Assembly: GCA_029980465.1 (NCBI GenBank)
Contig: JARYIJ010000001.1
Span: 2,009,749-2,073,748, forward strand
DNA: 64,000 bases
Source of the DNA: Pseudolabrys sp.
Lineage (GTDB): Bacteria > Pseudomonadota > Alphaproteobacteria > Rhizobiales > Xanthobacteraceae
Direction of reading: 5' to 3'
Part shown: piece by piece, positions 41,600 through 51,504 of the stretch
Layout: each line of letters opens with the position of its first letter
Position numbering within the stretch: position 1 is the stretch's first letter
Notes under the pieces: model-generated
The model's database searches: none
Seen by the model: the letters and a program-made list of their open reading frames with translations, nothing else
What the model was told of the DNA's origin: nothing
Translations under genes and position numbers: made by a program

Positions 41600-42940
41600 T
41601 CAGTTCGCGACGTAGAGACGGCCGAGCTCCGTCGAAATCGTGTTGAACGTGGTCACGATTTCGTCCGCCGACGTCAGCAGAAAGAACTTGCTGCTGTCGC
41701 TGGCGCAGTTCTGCAAGAGCGTCGAAGTCGGATCGCCGCCGGTGTTCACCTGCACCGTATAGAGTAGAATGCCGGCGTTCTTGATGTTCGTGCAGGTCAG
41801 GCTCTGTCTCGCGTCGATCGAGCTCTGTTGTGAGTACCAGCGGTCCTGCGTATTGAGGCCGTCCGTCAGCAGCACAATGACCTGCGAATAGGTGTAGTTC
41901 GGATCCATCGCCGGGGCGGTGAACGGGCCGCCGCCGGCAAGTGACATCCAGCCCAACGCGAGACCGATAGCCTGGTTGGTGTTACCATTGGGCGTCATGC
42001 CGTTGACCAGCGTGCTCATCCCCGTCCAGTTGTCGCTGAGGCCCATCGAAGCCTGTGTGCAGCTGCTGTACTGCTCGGCAGGGAACAATGATGCCGTGAC
42101 GGACGTATTGGGCGGCAGGATGTTCGTGTCATAGGCGGCTGTGGCGGGCCCGCTGTTGTTGCCGCGGTCGACGACGCAGCCGTTCCAGGCCGAGTGGTCT
42201 GCCGGCGTCCAGGTGCTGCCGTGAGATTGGCAACTACTTTGACTGTGATACTTGCTGACGCGGCACGAGCCGTTGGCCGCATCCCAGTTCGTCCAATCGA
42301 TCCAGTTGGCCTGATAGTTGGCCGGATCGAGATTGACGTCCTTCGAGAAGGGGATCACCGAAACGTAGACGTCCCCGGCGTGCGCGCCGAGCGACTGGAG
42401 CTGGGACAGCAGATTATTGGTAGCGGTCTTGAGCGCCGTCATCTTTCCGTCATCGGCCATCGAACCGGTGTTGTCGAGCACCAGCGCGACACGAAGGCGC
42501 GAGTTGCCCCACTTGGCGGTCGATGAGGCGCTCACGCCGATCGAATCGAACCCCATGATTCTCATGAAGGCCGTCGGCACCGACGCCGACGCGGTCACCT
42601 TGAGCTGCGAATTCGTGCCGGGGGTGTATACGGCGCTTGCCGTCACGTTGTTGATATCCGGGCGATTGAAATTCGCCGTGAAGAATTTCGCGGCGTCGGC
42701 ATTGAGCTGGGCGGCCGAGACCGTCGCCGCCTCTTTTGCGAGCATCAGCGACGTCGCATCGACGGCGCTTTGCAGGCCGGAGCGCACGTCGTTGGTGCGG
42801 CTGTAGTCGACGGCGGCGCCCGCCAGGCCGACGACCGGCACGAGCGCAAGGCCGAACATCAGCCCCACGTTGCCATGCGAGCTGGAGACGAAGGTCCGAA
42901 GAGTTGTTTTGACATGCAACAGAAGAGCGCTGGGTCGCAT
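41600..42940 (-). CDS. tadG: TadG-like pilus-associated protein with VWA domain
   Basis: 446 residues from ATG 42940. The N-terminal TadE/G segment (HGNVGLMFGLALVPVVGLAGAAVDYSRT) is a single membrane helix with a pseudopilin-like start; a von Willebrand A domain follows with MIDAS residues VLDNTGSM and a later LLTDGLNTQ. It is probably anchored in the inner membrane with the VWA domain in the periplasm. It is divergent from the cpa operon. ATG 42940 was chosen because the frame to 43087 encodes no signal-like sequence. Confidence 0.87.
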   Translation of the reverse strand: MRPSALLLHVKTTLRTFVSSSHGNVGLMFGLALVPVVGLAGAAVDYSRTNDVRSGLQSAVDATSLMLAKEAATVSAAQLNADAAKFFTANFNRPDINNVTASAVYTPGTNSQLKVTASASVPTAFMRIMGFDSIGVSASSTAKWGNSRLRVALVLDNTGSMADDGKMTALKTATNNLLSQLQSLGAHAGDVYVSVIPFSKDVNLDPANYQANWIDWTNWDAANGSCRVSKYHSQSSCQSHGSTWTPADHSAWNGCVVDRGNNSGPATAAYDTNILPPNTSVTASLFPAEQYSSCTQASMGLSDNWTGMSTLVNGMTPNGNTNQAIGLALGWMSLAGGGPFTAPAMDPNYTYSQVIVLLTDGLNTQDRWYSQQSSIDARQSLTCTNIKNAGILLYTVQVNTGGDPTSTLLQNCASDSSKFFLLTSADEIVTTFNTISTELGRLYVAN

Positions 42941-43490
42941 GAGATGTGCCCTGTGAAAGACTGTTGACGCGATGAGGCTCTGAAGAGATTCTTGTTCGTG
43001 AGCAGTAACGTCAATCCGTCGGAGACACGTCACGCCTGACGACAGGCGAACGGGCCTGCTGTCCGGGAACAGCAGTGAGGTGCACACGGCATTCGAAGCA
43101 ATGGCAGTTGTTGTTCATTGTTATGACCCACGACGGTTCAACGACGCGGGAACTCTACGGCGAAATCCTAATGCAAGATGCGCCAAGGCCGCTGCGTTTC
43201 AATGCAAACCGTCTTCCAGATTGAAGACAATTGGATTCAATTTCGCGTCGCTTCCCCGAAATTATTCGCCGCACCGGCGGATTGACGCGCGGCTTGGCCT
43301 GTCGCCTTCAAAACTGATTCAATTGCACTGAATTCGAACCGCACTCGGTAAAGAATAGAGATTTATCCGGTGTTGAGCATGGGCGCGGAAGCGGCGCGCC
43401 CTTCACCAATTCGATACGGACCGCACCGAATACTCCCCGCAACAAGCGCGGAGAGAAAAACGCGCGGCGTCAACACGGGGACTACCGTCA
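42941..43490. other. Divergent tadG/cpaB control region, no gene seen
   Basis: 550 bp without a supportable gene. It should hold both promoters; it is AT-richer near 43200-43370, with repeated ATTCAATT/GAATTCGAA-like words around 43310-43340. In related loci an Flp pilin and prepilin peptidase gene may lie here or further upstream, but no pilin-type frame was found. Confidence 0.45.
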
Positions 43491-44351
43491 ATGCGAGCCA
43501 GCACTCTTGTGATGATCGGGTTTGCCGTTGTGTTCGGCTTGCTCGCGGTCTTCATCGCGCAGTCGTGGTTGCACAATCAGGCCGCCATGCAGGCGAAGAA
43601 CAACGTCCCGCAACACAATGCGGTTGCAACGCATACCGTCGTTGTCGCGAAGCAGCCGCTGCGATACGGCACCGAGTTGACCGCCGCCATGCTCAAGGAA
43701 GTGCCGTGGCCGGCCGCGGCCTTGCCGGATGGCGCGTTCTCCAAGATCGGCGACGTGCTCACTGGCGGAAGACGAATCGTGCTGTCGGCGATGGAAACGG
43801 ATGAACCGGTCCTGGCCGTCAAGATCACCGGCAAGGGGGAGCGTGCGACCCTGTCATCGCTCGTCCGCCCCGGCATGAAGGCGGTGACGATCCGGGTCAA
43901 CGATGTCGAGGGAGTTGGCGGTTTCGTGCTGCCGGGCGATCACGTCGATGTCGTTCTCACGCGCAACAAGTCGGGCACGGCGCCGACCTCGGAGGTTGTG
44001 ATTCAGAACGCCCGTGTTCTGGCCGTCGATCAGATGGCCGACGAGCGGGCGGTGAAGGCGGCCGTCAGCAAGTCGGTGACGCTCGAGCTCGATACCATCA
44101 ACGCGCAGAAAGTGTGGCTCGCAGCGTCCGTCGGCAGCCTGTCGCTGCTGCTGCGCAAGGCGGGTGAAACGGCGTCGGTCAAGACGCGGCAGGTCTCGCT
44201 CAAGGATCTGGCGTCGAACCTGATCGGATCGGACACCGGAGATACCGCTTCGGTCGTCGTGACGCGGGCATCGGCCAAGCAGGAATACAAGGTTCCGGTC
44301 GAAAACCGGCCGGTCACGGTCGGTGCGGCCGGGCAAGAAGCCCGCGAATAA
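43491..44351 (+). CDS. cpaB: Flp pilus assembly protein CpaB/RcpC
   Basis: 286 residues: one N-terminal membrane helix (TLVMIGFAVVFGLLAVFIAQSWL), then an SAF domain (VVVAKQPLRYGTELTAAMLKEVPWP) and an RcpC region (RVNDVEGVGGFVLPGDHVDVVLT). It assists secretin assembly in the periplasm. First gene of the cpaBCDEF-tadBCD run. Confidence 0.92.
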   Translation: MRASTLVMIGFAVVFGLLAVFIAQSWLHNQAAMQAKNNVPQHNAVATHTVVVAKQPLRYGTELTAAMLKEVPWPAAALPDGAFSKIGDVLTGGRRIVLSAMETDEPVLAVKITGKGERATLSSLVRPGMKAVTIRVNDVEGVGGFVLPGDHVDVVLTRNKSGTAPTSEVVIQNARVLAVDQMADERAVKAAVSKSVTLELDTINAQKVWLAASVGSLSLLLRKAGETASVKTRQVSLKDLASNLIGSDTGDTASVVVTRASAKQEYKVPVENRPVTVGAAGQEARE

Positions 44352-44374
44352 GCAAAAGGCTAGGGGAAGTCGTC

Positions 44375-45883
44375 GTGAGTAAAGACAAGGCATTGCCGGC
44401 GTTCGGTCGGTGGTCGCAGCATGTGTCGTCGACCGTGTGGCAGTGGGCCGTAGCCGTCGCCGTACTGCTGGTTGCGGTCTTGGCCGTTCCGGCCGGCGCC
44501 GATGCGCAGAAGCTCATCCAGATCGCCGGGACGAACAGGACGTCGAACCTCCTGGTGCCGATCGGCAAATCGCAGGATATCCGCACCGGCACAACGTTCA
44601 CCAATATCACCGTCGGCAACCCCGATATTGCCGATGTCAACCCGCTGACCGACCACACCCTGTCGATTCTCGGCAAGAAGATCGGGACGACGCGCGTGTC
44701 GGTCTATGCCGCGGACAAGTCGCTGATCGGCATTTTCGACGTCGAAGTGACGTACGACGTGGCCCGGCTCACCAACGAGCTGCGCCGCCGCTTCCCCGGC
44801 TCGCGCATCACGGCCTCGTCCGTGAACGGCCGCGTCATGCTGTCCGGCGAAGTGACCGACGCGCAAATGCTCGACCAGGCCGTGACCATCGCGCGTCAGT
44901 TCGGGCCGGACATCATCAACGCGGTGTCGGTGATGTCGCCGCAGCAGGTGCTGCTGGAGGTCCGTTTCGTCGAAATCTCACGTAATGCGGGCCGCGAGCT
45001 TGGGTTCCAGTGGAATCGGTTCGGGGGAAACTCGATCACCAATATCGGTAACCGCACCAACACTCTTCCGGTAACCCCGGCGACCGAAGCCGCGGCCGGC
45101 GTGTTGTCGGGGACTTCGCCGTTCGGCTTCATGATCGCCCGCTTTGTCACGGGTGGCGCCAGCACCGATATGGCGATCAACGCGCTGGAACAGCAGGGCG
45201 TCGCGCGCACACTGGCGGAGCCTAATCTGGTCGCCCTGTCCGGCGACACCGCCAGCTTTCTCGCCGGCGGCGAATATCCGATTCCGGTGTCCGGCACGCT
45301 TGGTCAGATCAGCGTCGATTATAAGAAATACGGTGTCGGCCTTGCCTTTACCCCGACGGTTTTGAGCCACGGGCTGATCAATCTTAAGATTGAACCCGAG
45401 GTTAGCCAGATCGACGACACGCACTCCGTCGATATCGCGAACGGCATTTCGGTGCCGGCACTGATCGTGCGCCGGGCATCGACCACGGTTGAGTTGCGCG
45501 ACGGTCAGAGCTTTGCCATCGGCGGCCTCCTGCAGAACACCGGCCGCAATCAGGTCCAGCAACTGCCCTGGGCGGGCAGCGTGCCGGTACTCGGCACATT
45601 GTTGTCGAGCAAGTCGTACCAGAAGAACGAGACCGATCTCGTCATCATTGTGACGCCACATCTCGTTCGTCCGGCGCGTCCCGGCGAGCCGCTGAAGACG
45701 CCGGCCGATCGTGCCGTGCCGCCGAACGACGTGGACTTCTTTCTGCTCGGCAAAAACGAAGTGCCGCGCCCGGCATCGCCCGCGACGCCGCAGGAAGCGC
45801 TGTTTGCCGCCGCCGCTACCCGTCCCGAAACCGGGCACATGCTCGACATGCCGCCGCGAGGAACCGATGTCACGACTCACTAA
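44375..45883 (+). CDS. cpaC: Tad secretin CpaC/RcpA
   Basis: 502 residues from GTG 44375. The signal region (WAVAVAVLLVAVLAVPAGADAQ) precedes a pilus-domain N-terminus (RTSNLLVPIGKSQDIRT) and BON-like VNGRVMLSGEV; the C-terminal secretin core has LEQQGVARTLAEPNLVALSGDTASFLAGGEYPIPV and VELRDGQSFAIGGLLQN. It forms the outer-membrane channel. The end overlaps the next lipoprotein start by 17 bp. Confidence 0.93.
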   Translation: MSKDKALPAFGRWSQHVSSTVWQWAVAVAVLLVAVLAVPAGADAQKLIQIAGTNRTSNLLVPIGKSQDIRTGTTFTNITVGNPDIADVNPLTDHTLSILGKKIGTTRVSVYAADKSLIGIFDVEVTYDVARLTNELRRRFPGSRITASSVNGRVMLSGEVTDAQMLDQAVTIARQFGPDIINAVSVMSPQQVLLEVRFVEISRNAGRELGFQWNRFGGNSITNIGNRTNTLPVTPATEAAAGVLSGTSPFGFMIARFVTGGASTDMAINALEQQGVARTLAEPNLVALSGDTASFLAGGEYPIPVSGTLGQISVDYKKYGVGLAFTPTVLSHGLINLKIEPEVSQIDDTHSVDIANGISVPALIVRRASTTVELRDGQSFAIGGLLQNTGRNQVQQLPWAGSVPVLGTLLSSKSYQKNETDLVIIVTPHLVRPARPGEPLKTPADRAVPPNDVDFFLLGKNEVPRPASPATPQEALFAAAATRPETGHMLDMPPRGTDVTTH

Positions 45884-46244
45884 GCTTTTGCCATTGGCCT
45901 TTCTGGCCGCTGCCGGCCTGCTCGCCGGTTGCACAACCGACGATATCTACGATCCGCACGGCTATCTCGCCCGCAGGGACTCGATCGCGCTGTCGGCCGG
46001 CGACGCCAATGCCAGCAACATCGCCATCCAGACGGTCGACCCCTGGCCGATTTACGCGGGCGACAGGAACATCGCTTACAATGGCCAGCGCATGCAGGCC
46101 GCGGTCGAGCGCTACCGCACGAATCGCGTGGCGACTCCGCAAGGCATGTCACCGTCTGGCGTTTATACCGACGGGCAATCGCAGGCGCCCGCGCAGTTGT
46201 CATCCGCGTCGCCGATCGGCCCGACCATCACGCAAACGAAGTAG
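45867..46244 (+). CDS. cpaD: CpaD-like pilus lipoprotein (short form)
   Basis: 125 residues with a lipobox (PLAFLAAAGLLAGC) and then a short proline-poor mature part (DIYDPHGYLARRDSIALSAGDANASNIAIQTVDPWPIYAGD). It occupies the cpaD position between secretin and cpaE but is only half as long as Caulobacter CpaD; probably an outer-membrane pilotin-like component. ATG 45867 has CGAGGAA upstream. Confidence 0.75.
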   Translation: MSRLTKLLPLAFLAAAGLLAGCTTDDIYDPHGYLARRDSIALSAGDANASNIAIQTVDPWPIYAGDRNIAYNGQRMQAAVERYRTNRVATPQGMSPSGVYTDGQSQAPAQLSSASPIGPTITQTK

Positions 46245-46253
46245 AGCCGCCTC

Positions 46254-47459
46254 ATGAGACATCCTCAGGCTGACAATCGCACCGTGATCGGTCTTCTGAC
46301 GGCAGATGCCGCGTTTGCCGAGGCAGTTGCCGCGACATTTGCGGCAAGCTCCCAGATCGACCTCAAGCGCGAAACCGGTCGCTTGAGCGGGCGCGAAGCG
46401 GATCTCGATTTCGGCGATACGACGATCGCCATCGTCGATCTCGACGACGCCGCCGAAGCCGAAGTCGTGGCGTTGCAGAAGCTCATGCTGCATGCCCGCG
46501 ACTGGCCGCCGGTTATCGCGGTCGCAAAGGATTTCGACGCCAGCCTGGCGCGCGCGCTGGTGCAGGCAAAGGTGGCCGATTTTCTGGTCAAGCCGATCCC
46601 AGCGGTCGAACTGGTCCGCGCCTGCGCCCGCCTGTCGAAGCGTGACTCCGGAGCCGATGCGCAAATCTACACGCTCTTGCCGTCGGCGGGCGGCGTCGGC
46701 GTCACCACGCTGGCGATCCAGACGGCGATGCTCTTGATGAACAGCCGCGGCGCCCGGATGCGTCCGTCGACGTGCCTGGTCGATCTGGATTTCCAGCACG
46801 GCGCGGTGGCGGACTACCTCGATCTCGAGCCGCGGCTGGATCTCGGCGAGGTCGAGCCGCGCCCCGAACGGCTTGATCGGCAATTGCTCGAGGTCATGCT
46901 GTCACAGCACGCGTCGGGCCTCTCGGTCGTCGCGGCGCCGCACCGGCCGGCGGAAATGCGCTCCTTCGACCCGCAAGTGGTGACACGGCTGCTCGACCTG
47001 GTCTCGAGCAACTTCGAGTACGTCGTGTTCGACATGCCGCGCACCTGGTTCTCCTGGACCGACAGCGTCCTGCTCGGCTCGAACCACATCGCGATCGTCA
47101 GCGAAGCCACGGTGCCGGGCCTGCGGCACGCCAAGCAACTGGTCGCCGCGATCAAATCGCGGTTGTCGGGCGGGCCCGAGCCGCGCGTCATCGTCAATCG
47201 CTTCAACCAGAAAATGTTCTCCGGCGGCCTCACTCATGGTGACCTTGAGCAGGTTCTCGGTGAGTCCTTCGCCACCGCGATCCCGAACGATTATCAGCTT
47301 GTCCGCGAAGCGATCGATCGCGGCGTGCCGCTGGAAGAGGTCAAGCCCGGCAACAAGGTCACTCAGCAGTTGAAGAAATATCTCCTGCCACAGGTCGCCG
47401 GCAAGGTGGCGTCGAAATCGCCGCTGTTGTCGAAACTGCGATTGGCGCCCGCAAGGTAA
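46254..47459 (+). CDS. cpaE: CpaE/TadZ pilus localisation ATPase-like protein
   Basis: 401 residues: an N-terminal atypical receiver domain (FGDTTIAIVDLDD, DFLVKPI with K113) and a MinD/ParA-like C-terminal domain. The deviant Walker A at residues 144-152 reads SAGGVGVTT, lacking both the signature lysine and the P-loop lysine, while Walker-B-like TCLVDLDFQHGAVADYL is kept. TadZ proteins position the Tad machine at the pole; loss of the lysines suggests binding without normal ATP turnover. Confidence 0.9.
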   Translation: MRHPQADNRTVIGLLTADAAFAEAVAATFAASSQIDLKRETGRLSGREADLDFGDTTIAIVDLDDAAEAEVVALQKLMLHARDWPPVIAVAKDFDASLARALVQAKVADFLVKPIPAVELVRACARLSKRDSGADAQIYTLLPSAGGVGVTTLAIQTAMLLMNSRGARMRPSTCLVDLDFQHGAVADYLDLEPRLDLGEVEPRPERLDRQLLEVMLSQHASGLSVVAAPHRPAEMRSFDPQVVTRLLDLVSSNFEYVVFDMPRTWFSWTDSVLLGSNHIAIVSEATVPGLRHAKQLVAAIKSRLSGGPEPRVIVNRFNQKMFSGGLTHGDLEQVLGESFATAIPNDYQLVREAIDRGVPLEEVKPGNKVTQQLKKYLLPQVAGKVASKSPLLSKLRLAPAR

Positions 47460-47471
47460 GGATCGCCTACG

Positions 47472-48911
47472 ATGACGGGTCGTTTTTCAGTTGCCCGAAT
47501 CCCGGCGCCGCAGTTGGCGCCGGCACTGGACGAGATGGCGCAGGCTGTCGTGACGGCGGCCGCGACCACCCAGTCTCCGCCGCGCGAGACCGTCGAGGAA
47601 GCGCCGGCGCCGTTTGCTGCGCCCGTGAACCCGTTGCACAGCGAGAAACTGCTCGACGCCAAGGTCCGGCTGCATCGCAAGCTGATCGAGGAAATCAACC
47701 TTCAGGCTCTCGAAAAACTGCCTCCCGAAGAAGTGCGGGGCCAGATCCAGCAGATCGTCGCGCAATACGTTCTGGCCGAGCGGCTCGCCATCAATTCGCG
47801 CGAGCTCAACGAATTCGTCTCGGAGATTCTCGACGAGATGATGGGTCTCGGACCGCTCGAGCCCCTGCTGAAGGACCCGACGATCAGCGACATCCTGATT
47901 AACGGTCATGAATCGATCTATGTCGAGCGGCACGGCATCCTCGAGCCGCTGCCGGCGCGGTTCAAGGACGAGCAGCACCTGCTGCGCATCATCAACAAGA
48001 TCGTCGCCGCAGTCGGACGCCGGGTCGACGAAGCGCATCCGCTCTGCGACGCCCGCTTGCTGGACGGCTCCCGCGTCAACGTCGCGGTACGGCCGATCGG
48101 CGTCGACGGTCCGCTGGTGTCGATCCGCAAATTCTCGAAGAAGCCGCTCAATCTCAACAAGTTGGTCGAAGTCGGGGCGCTGCGACCGGCTATGGCGGAT
48201 GTCGTGTCGGCGGCCGTGAAGGCGCGGATCACCACGATCATCTCGGGCGGCACCGGTTCAGGCAAGACCACAATGCTCAACGCGCTGTCGGCCTTTATCT
48301 CGGAGAAGGAGCGCCTCATCACAATCGAGGATGCCGCCGAGCTCCAGCTTCAGCAGCCGCACGTCGGCCGCATGGAGACGCGGCCGCCGAACATCGAAGG
48401 CAAGGGTGAAATCCGCCAGCGCGAGCTGGTCAAGAACGCCCTGCGTATGCGCCCCGACCGCATCATCCTCGGCGAGTGCCGCGGCGAGGAGGCCTTCGAC
48501 ATGTTGCAGGCGATGAACACCGGCCACGAAGGCTCGATGGCCACCATTCACGCCAACACGCCGCGGGACGCGCTGTCGCGCCTCGAGCAGATGATCGGCA
48601 TGGCCGGCCTGCCGATGACGGTTTCGTCGATCCGCGGCCAGATCGCGGGCGCCGTCCAGTTGATCGTCCAGCTTTCGCGCCAATCGGACGGCAAGCGCAA
48701 GGTGACGTCGATCGCCGAGATCACTGGCCTCGAGGGCGACATCATCCAGATGCAGGAGATCTTCAAGTTCGTGCGCACTGGAACCGGTCCTGACGGCGCC
48801 GTCGAGGGCCATTTCCAGGCGACCGGCGTGCGGCCGCGCTTTCTAGCCCATCTCGCCAATCAGGGCATCAAGCTGAGCGGCAACCTGTTCGACCCGACGC
48901 ATCCGCTTTAG
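47472..48911 (+). CDS. cpaF: Tad secretion ATPase CpaF/TadA
   Basis: 479 residues. A ~100-residue variable N-terminus precedes the GSPII_E fold: [18 protein letters not shown], Walker [17 protein letters not shown] (lysine about 267), [38 protein letters not shown] (Walker B, Asp and His boxes). It powers pilus extension, probably also retraction, at the inner membrane with TadB and TadC. Confidence 0.95.
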   Translation: MTGRFSVARIPAPQLAPALDEMAQAVVTAAATTQSPPRETVEEAPAPFAAPVNPLHSEKLLDAKVRLHRKLIEEINLQALEKLPPEEVRGQIQQIVAQYVLAERLAINSRELNEFVSEILDEMMGLGPLEPLLKDPTISDILINGHESIYVERHGILEPLPARFKDEQHLLRIINKIVAAVGRRVDEAHPLCDARLLDGSRVNVAVRPIGVDGPLVSIRKFSKKPLNLNKLVEVGALRPAMADVVSAAVKARITTIISGGTGSGKTTMLNALSAFISEKERLITIEDAAELQLQQPHVGRMETRPPNIEGKGEIRQRELVKNALRMRPDRIILGECRGEEAFDMLQAMNTGHEGSMATIHANTPRDALSRLEQMIGMAGLPMTVSSIRGQIAGAVQLIVQLSRQSDGKRKVTSIAEITGLEGDIIQMQEIFKFVRTGTGPDGAVEGHFQATGVRPRFLAHLANQGIKLSGNLFDPTHPL

Positions 48912-48913
48912 CC

Positions 48914-49885
48914 ATGTCCAGCTTCAGTTTCGACTCGGTCTATCTCGTCTATCTGTTCGTGGGGCTGTCGATCGGCCTGCTGGTCGAGGGCGTCTATCTG
49001 CTGTTCTTTACGCGCTCGTCCTACCGGAAAAACATCAACCGGCGGCTTCGGGTCGGGGCGGACAAGGCCGATCAGCAGAGCGTCTTGATCCAGTTGCGGC
49101 GCGAGCGCGGCCTGACCGGAACCGGCGAATACCGGCTGCCGCTCATCAATCTCAATCAGCTCATGGTGCAATCCGGCCTCTCGATCGGCTGGGGCAAGTT
49201 TATTATCGTCATTGCCATCGCCGTGATTGCGATTTTCGGCGGAGCACTCGCTCTGCACTGGCCGATCGGCAGGGCGCTGCTCGCGGCGCTGGCTGCCGCC
49301 GTCATTCTGCCGTTCGCGGTTCTCAAGTTCCTGCGGGCGCGGCGCATCAAGAATTTCGGCGCCCAGTTTGCCGACGCGATCGACATTATCGTGCGAAGCT
49401 TGCGCGCCGGCCATCCGGTTCCGGTCGCGATCAATACGGTTTCGCGCGAGCTGCCCGATCCGGTCGGCACCGAGTTCGGCATCGTCTCGGACGAAGTGAC
49501 CTACGGCGCCGATCTCGAAACCGCGATCCGCGATCTCTACTACCGGGTCGGCTCCGAGGATCTTCCGCTGTTCGTCACGGCGGTCGCCATCCAGAATGCG
49601 AGCGGCGGCAATTTGGGCGAGATTCTCGAGAATCTCTCGTCGGTCATCCGCGACCGATACAAGATGCGCCGCAAGGTGAAGGCGCTGGCGGCCGAAGGCC
49701 GGGCCTCGGCCCTCATCCTGTCGTCGCTGCCGATCGGCATCTTCCTCGCTATTCAGTTCGTCGTGCCGAGCTTCTACGGCAGCGTGTGGCATGAGGACCT
49801 GACGAAGATTGGGCTTGCGGCTGCCGGCTGCTGGATGGGTGTCGGCAACCTGATGATGTACAAGATGGTCAATTTCAAGATCTGA
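48914..49885 (+). CDS. tadB: Tad inner-membrane platform protein TadB
   Basis: 323 residues with N-terminal, central and C-terminal hydrophobic segments flanking a T2SSF domain (FGAQFADAIDIIVRSLRAGHPVPVAI, LPLFVTAVAIQNASGGNLGEIL). It starts 2 bases after cpaF. Forms the platform with TadC. Confidence 0.93.
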   Translation: MSSFSFDSVYLVYLFVGLSIGLLVEGVYLLFFTRSSYRKNINRRLRVGADKADQQSVLIQLRRERGLTGTGEYRLPLINLNQLMVQSGLSIGWGKFIIVIAIAVIAIFGGALALHWPIGRALLAALAAAVILPFAVLKFLRARRIKNFGAQFADAIDIIVRSLRAGHPVPVAINTVSRELPDPVGTEFGIVSDEVTYGADLETAIRDLYYRVGSEDLPLFVTAVAIQNASGGNLGEILENLSSVIRDRYKMRRKVKALAAEGRASALILSSLPIGIFLAIQFVVPSFYGSVWHEDLTKIGLAAAGCWMGVGNLMMYKMVNFKI

Positions 49886-49887
49886 CG

Positions 49888-50859
49888 ATGGAAGCGATCC
49901 TCCAGATTCCCGCCGGTCTTCTCGGCGGCGGCGACCCGACCGTGATGCTTGGGTTGCTGGTCTTCTTGGCCGCCGGCACACTGGCCTTTTCTGTCATGGT
50001 CGCGCTCCGTGTCCGCGGCTCGGTGAAGCGGCGGACCGCGCGGATCCTGGATGAGAGCGCTCGTGACGCAAACTCGCGCCGCAGTCTGCGCTATTCGAGC
50101 CGGCGCATGGCGCAGCGTCTGCTCGACTACAGTACGAAGCATTATTCAAACGGCAATCAGGACACCATGAAGGTGCTCCGCCAGCGGCTGCTGCAGGCCG
50201 GGATCTATGACCCTCGCGCCGTCGCCCTGTTCTTTGTCGTGCGAACCGGGCTGGCGATCGGCCTCGCGGCCGCGGTCTTTCTGCTGTTACCGATGTTCTG
50301 GTCGGTCGCCCATTCGGCATTCTGGATGGCGGTCATTGTGGCCGGCGTCGCCGGTTACGTCGGTCCGAGTGTCTACATCGACAAGCGCATCAAGGCGCGC
50401 CGGCTCGAGCATCGCGCCGGTTTCCCCGATTTCATGGACCTGCTGGTTGTCTGCGCGGACGCCGGCCTGCCGCTCGAAGCGGCTTTCGAGCGGATCGGGC
50501 GTGAGTTCGGCGACAGCTATCCGTCGATGACGTCGAACATCCACATGACCAATCTCGAGATCCGCGCCGGGCGGCCTCTGACCGACGCGCTGGAGCATTT
50601 CGCCGATCGCGTCGGGCTCGCGGAGGTCCGCTCGTTTGTGACCCTGATCAGCCAGTCGCTCGAGCTCGGCTCGAGCATCACGGACGCGTTGCGTGTCTAC
50701 AGCGACGACATGCGGCACAAGCGCCTGTCGCGCGCCGAAGAGAAGGCCTACGCGCTGCCGGCCAAGCTCGCTCTACCCATGATGGTCTGTATTTTTCCGA
50801 CGCTGTTTGTGGTGATCCTGTTGCCGGTCTTCGTGCGCATCTATACGCACAATTTTTGA
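49888..50859 (+). CDS. tadC: Tad inner-membrane platform protein TadC
   Basis: 323 residues, T2SSF fold: FPDFMDLLVVCADAGLPLEAAFERI and FVTLISQSLELGSSITDALRVYSDDMRHKRLSRAEEKA, with a C-terminal membrane segment (LALPMMVCIFPTLFVVILLPVFV). It starts 2 bases after tadB. Confidence 0.93.
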   Translation: MEAILQIPAGLLGGGDPTVMLGLLVFLAAGTLAFSVMVALRVRGSVKRRTARILDESARDANSRRSLRYSSRRMAQRLLDYSTKHYSNGNQDTMKVLRQRLLQAGIYDPRAVALFFVVRTGLAIGLAAAVFLLLPMFWSVAHSAFWMAVIVAGVAGYVGPSVYIDKRIKARRLEHRAGFPDFMDLLVVCADAGLPLEAAFERIGREFGDSYPSMTSNIHMTNLEIRAGRPLTDALEHFADRVGLAEVRSFVTLISQSLELGSSITDALRVYSDDMRHKRLSRAEEKAYALPAKLALPMMVCIFPTLFVVILLPVFVRIYTHNF

Positions 50860-50942
50860 TAAAATTGCGCGGAAGTTCCCCCCGGGATTTTAAGAGGGCA
50901 GCCTTAGGGTTACGGCGATCGAAGAAAGCCGGAAGGGCTGTT

Positions 50943-51503
50943 ATGTGCGCTGTTATCCTGCGTTTCCTGATGGTGGTCTTTGCCGGGCTGTGGCTCGCGG
51001 GATGCGCGACGTCGAATTTCGCGAGCAACGACGCCAACAAACCGGCCGCCGCAGGCGACGGCACGCAAGCGATGGCGATGGCTCCGGCCAATTCGCAGAT
51101 GGCGACCGCCAAAGGCCTGCTCGGCAGCGATCCGCATGACGATCTCAGTCTTGGCAAGAAATACTATCGCGCCGGGGATTTCGGGCTGGCCGAGCAGCAT
51201 TTCCAGCAGGCCGTGGAGACCCATCCGCGCGACGCCGAGGCCTGGCTGGGCCTGGCTGCTTCGTACGATCAGCTTCGCCGCTTCGATCTGGCCGACCGCG
51301 CCTATGCGCAGGCGACGCGTATCGCTGGCCTGACGGTCGAGATCATCAATAACGAAGGCTATTCCTACATGCTGCGCGGCGATTACCGCCGCGCCGCGGC
51401 CAAGCTGGCGCAAGCGGCGAAGCAGGCGCCCGATAATGCGTATGTGAAGAACAATATCCGCCTGCTCGCCGAGGCGTCACACGAAAAGAAATCGATCGAA
51501 TAG
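50943..51503 (+). CDS. tadD: TadD-like tetratricopeptide lipoprotein
   Basis: 186 residues: lipobox (LMVVFAGLWLAGC), a low-complexity linker, then about three TPR units (DDLSLGKKYYRAGDFGLAEQHFQQAVETHPRD, AEAWLGLAASYDQLRRFDLADRAY, YMLRGDYRRAAAKLAQAAKQAPDN). It acts in the periplasm on secretin or pilin assembly and closes the tad run; its stop abuts the convergent hydrolase gene. Confidence 0.88.
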   Translation: MCAVILRFLMVVFAGLWLAGCATSNFASNDANKPAAAGDGTQAMAMAPANSQMATAKGLLGSDPHDDLSLGKKYYRAGDFGLAEQHFQQAVETHPRDAEAWLGLAASYDQLRRFDLADRAYAQATRIAGLTVEIINNEGYSYMLRGDYRRAAAKLAQAAKQAPDNAYVKNNIRLLAEASHEKKSIE

Positions 51504-51504
51504 G

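Noticed and set aside
43080..43331. 83-codon frame upstream of cpaB as a possible Flp pilin
   Set aside because: No Flp signature (G/ALxEY type-IV cleavage and hydrophobic helix), Arg/Pro-rich, no RBS.
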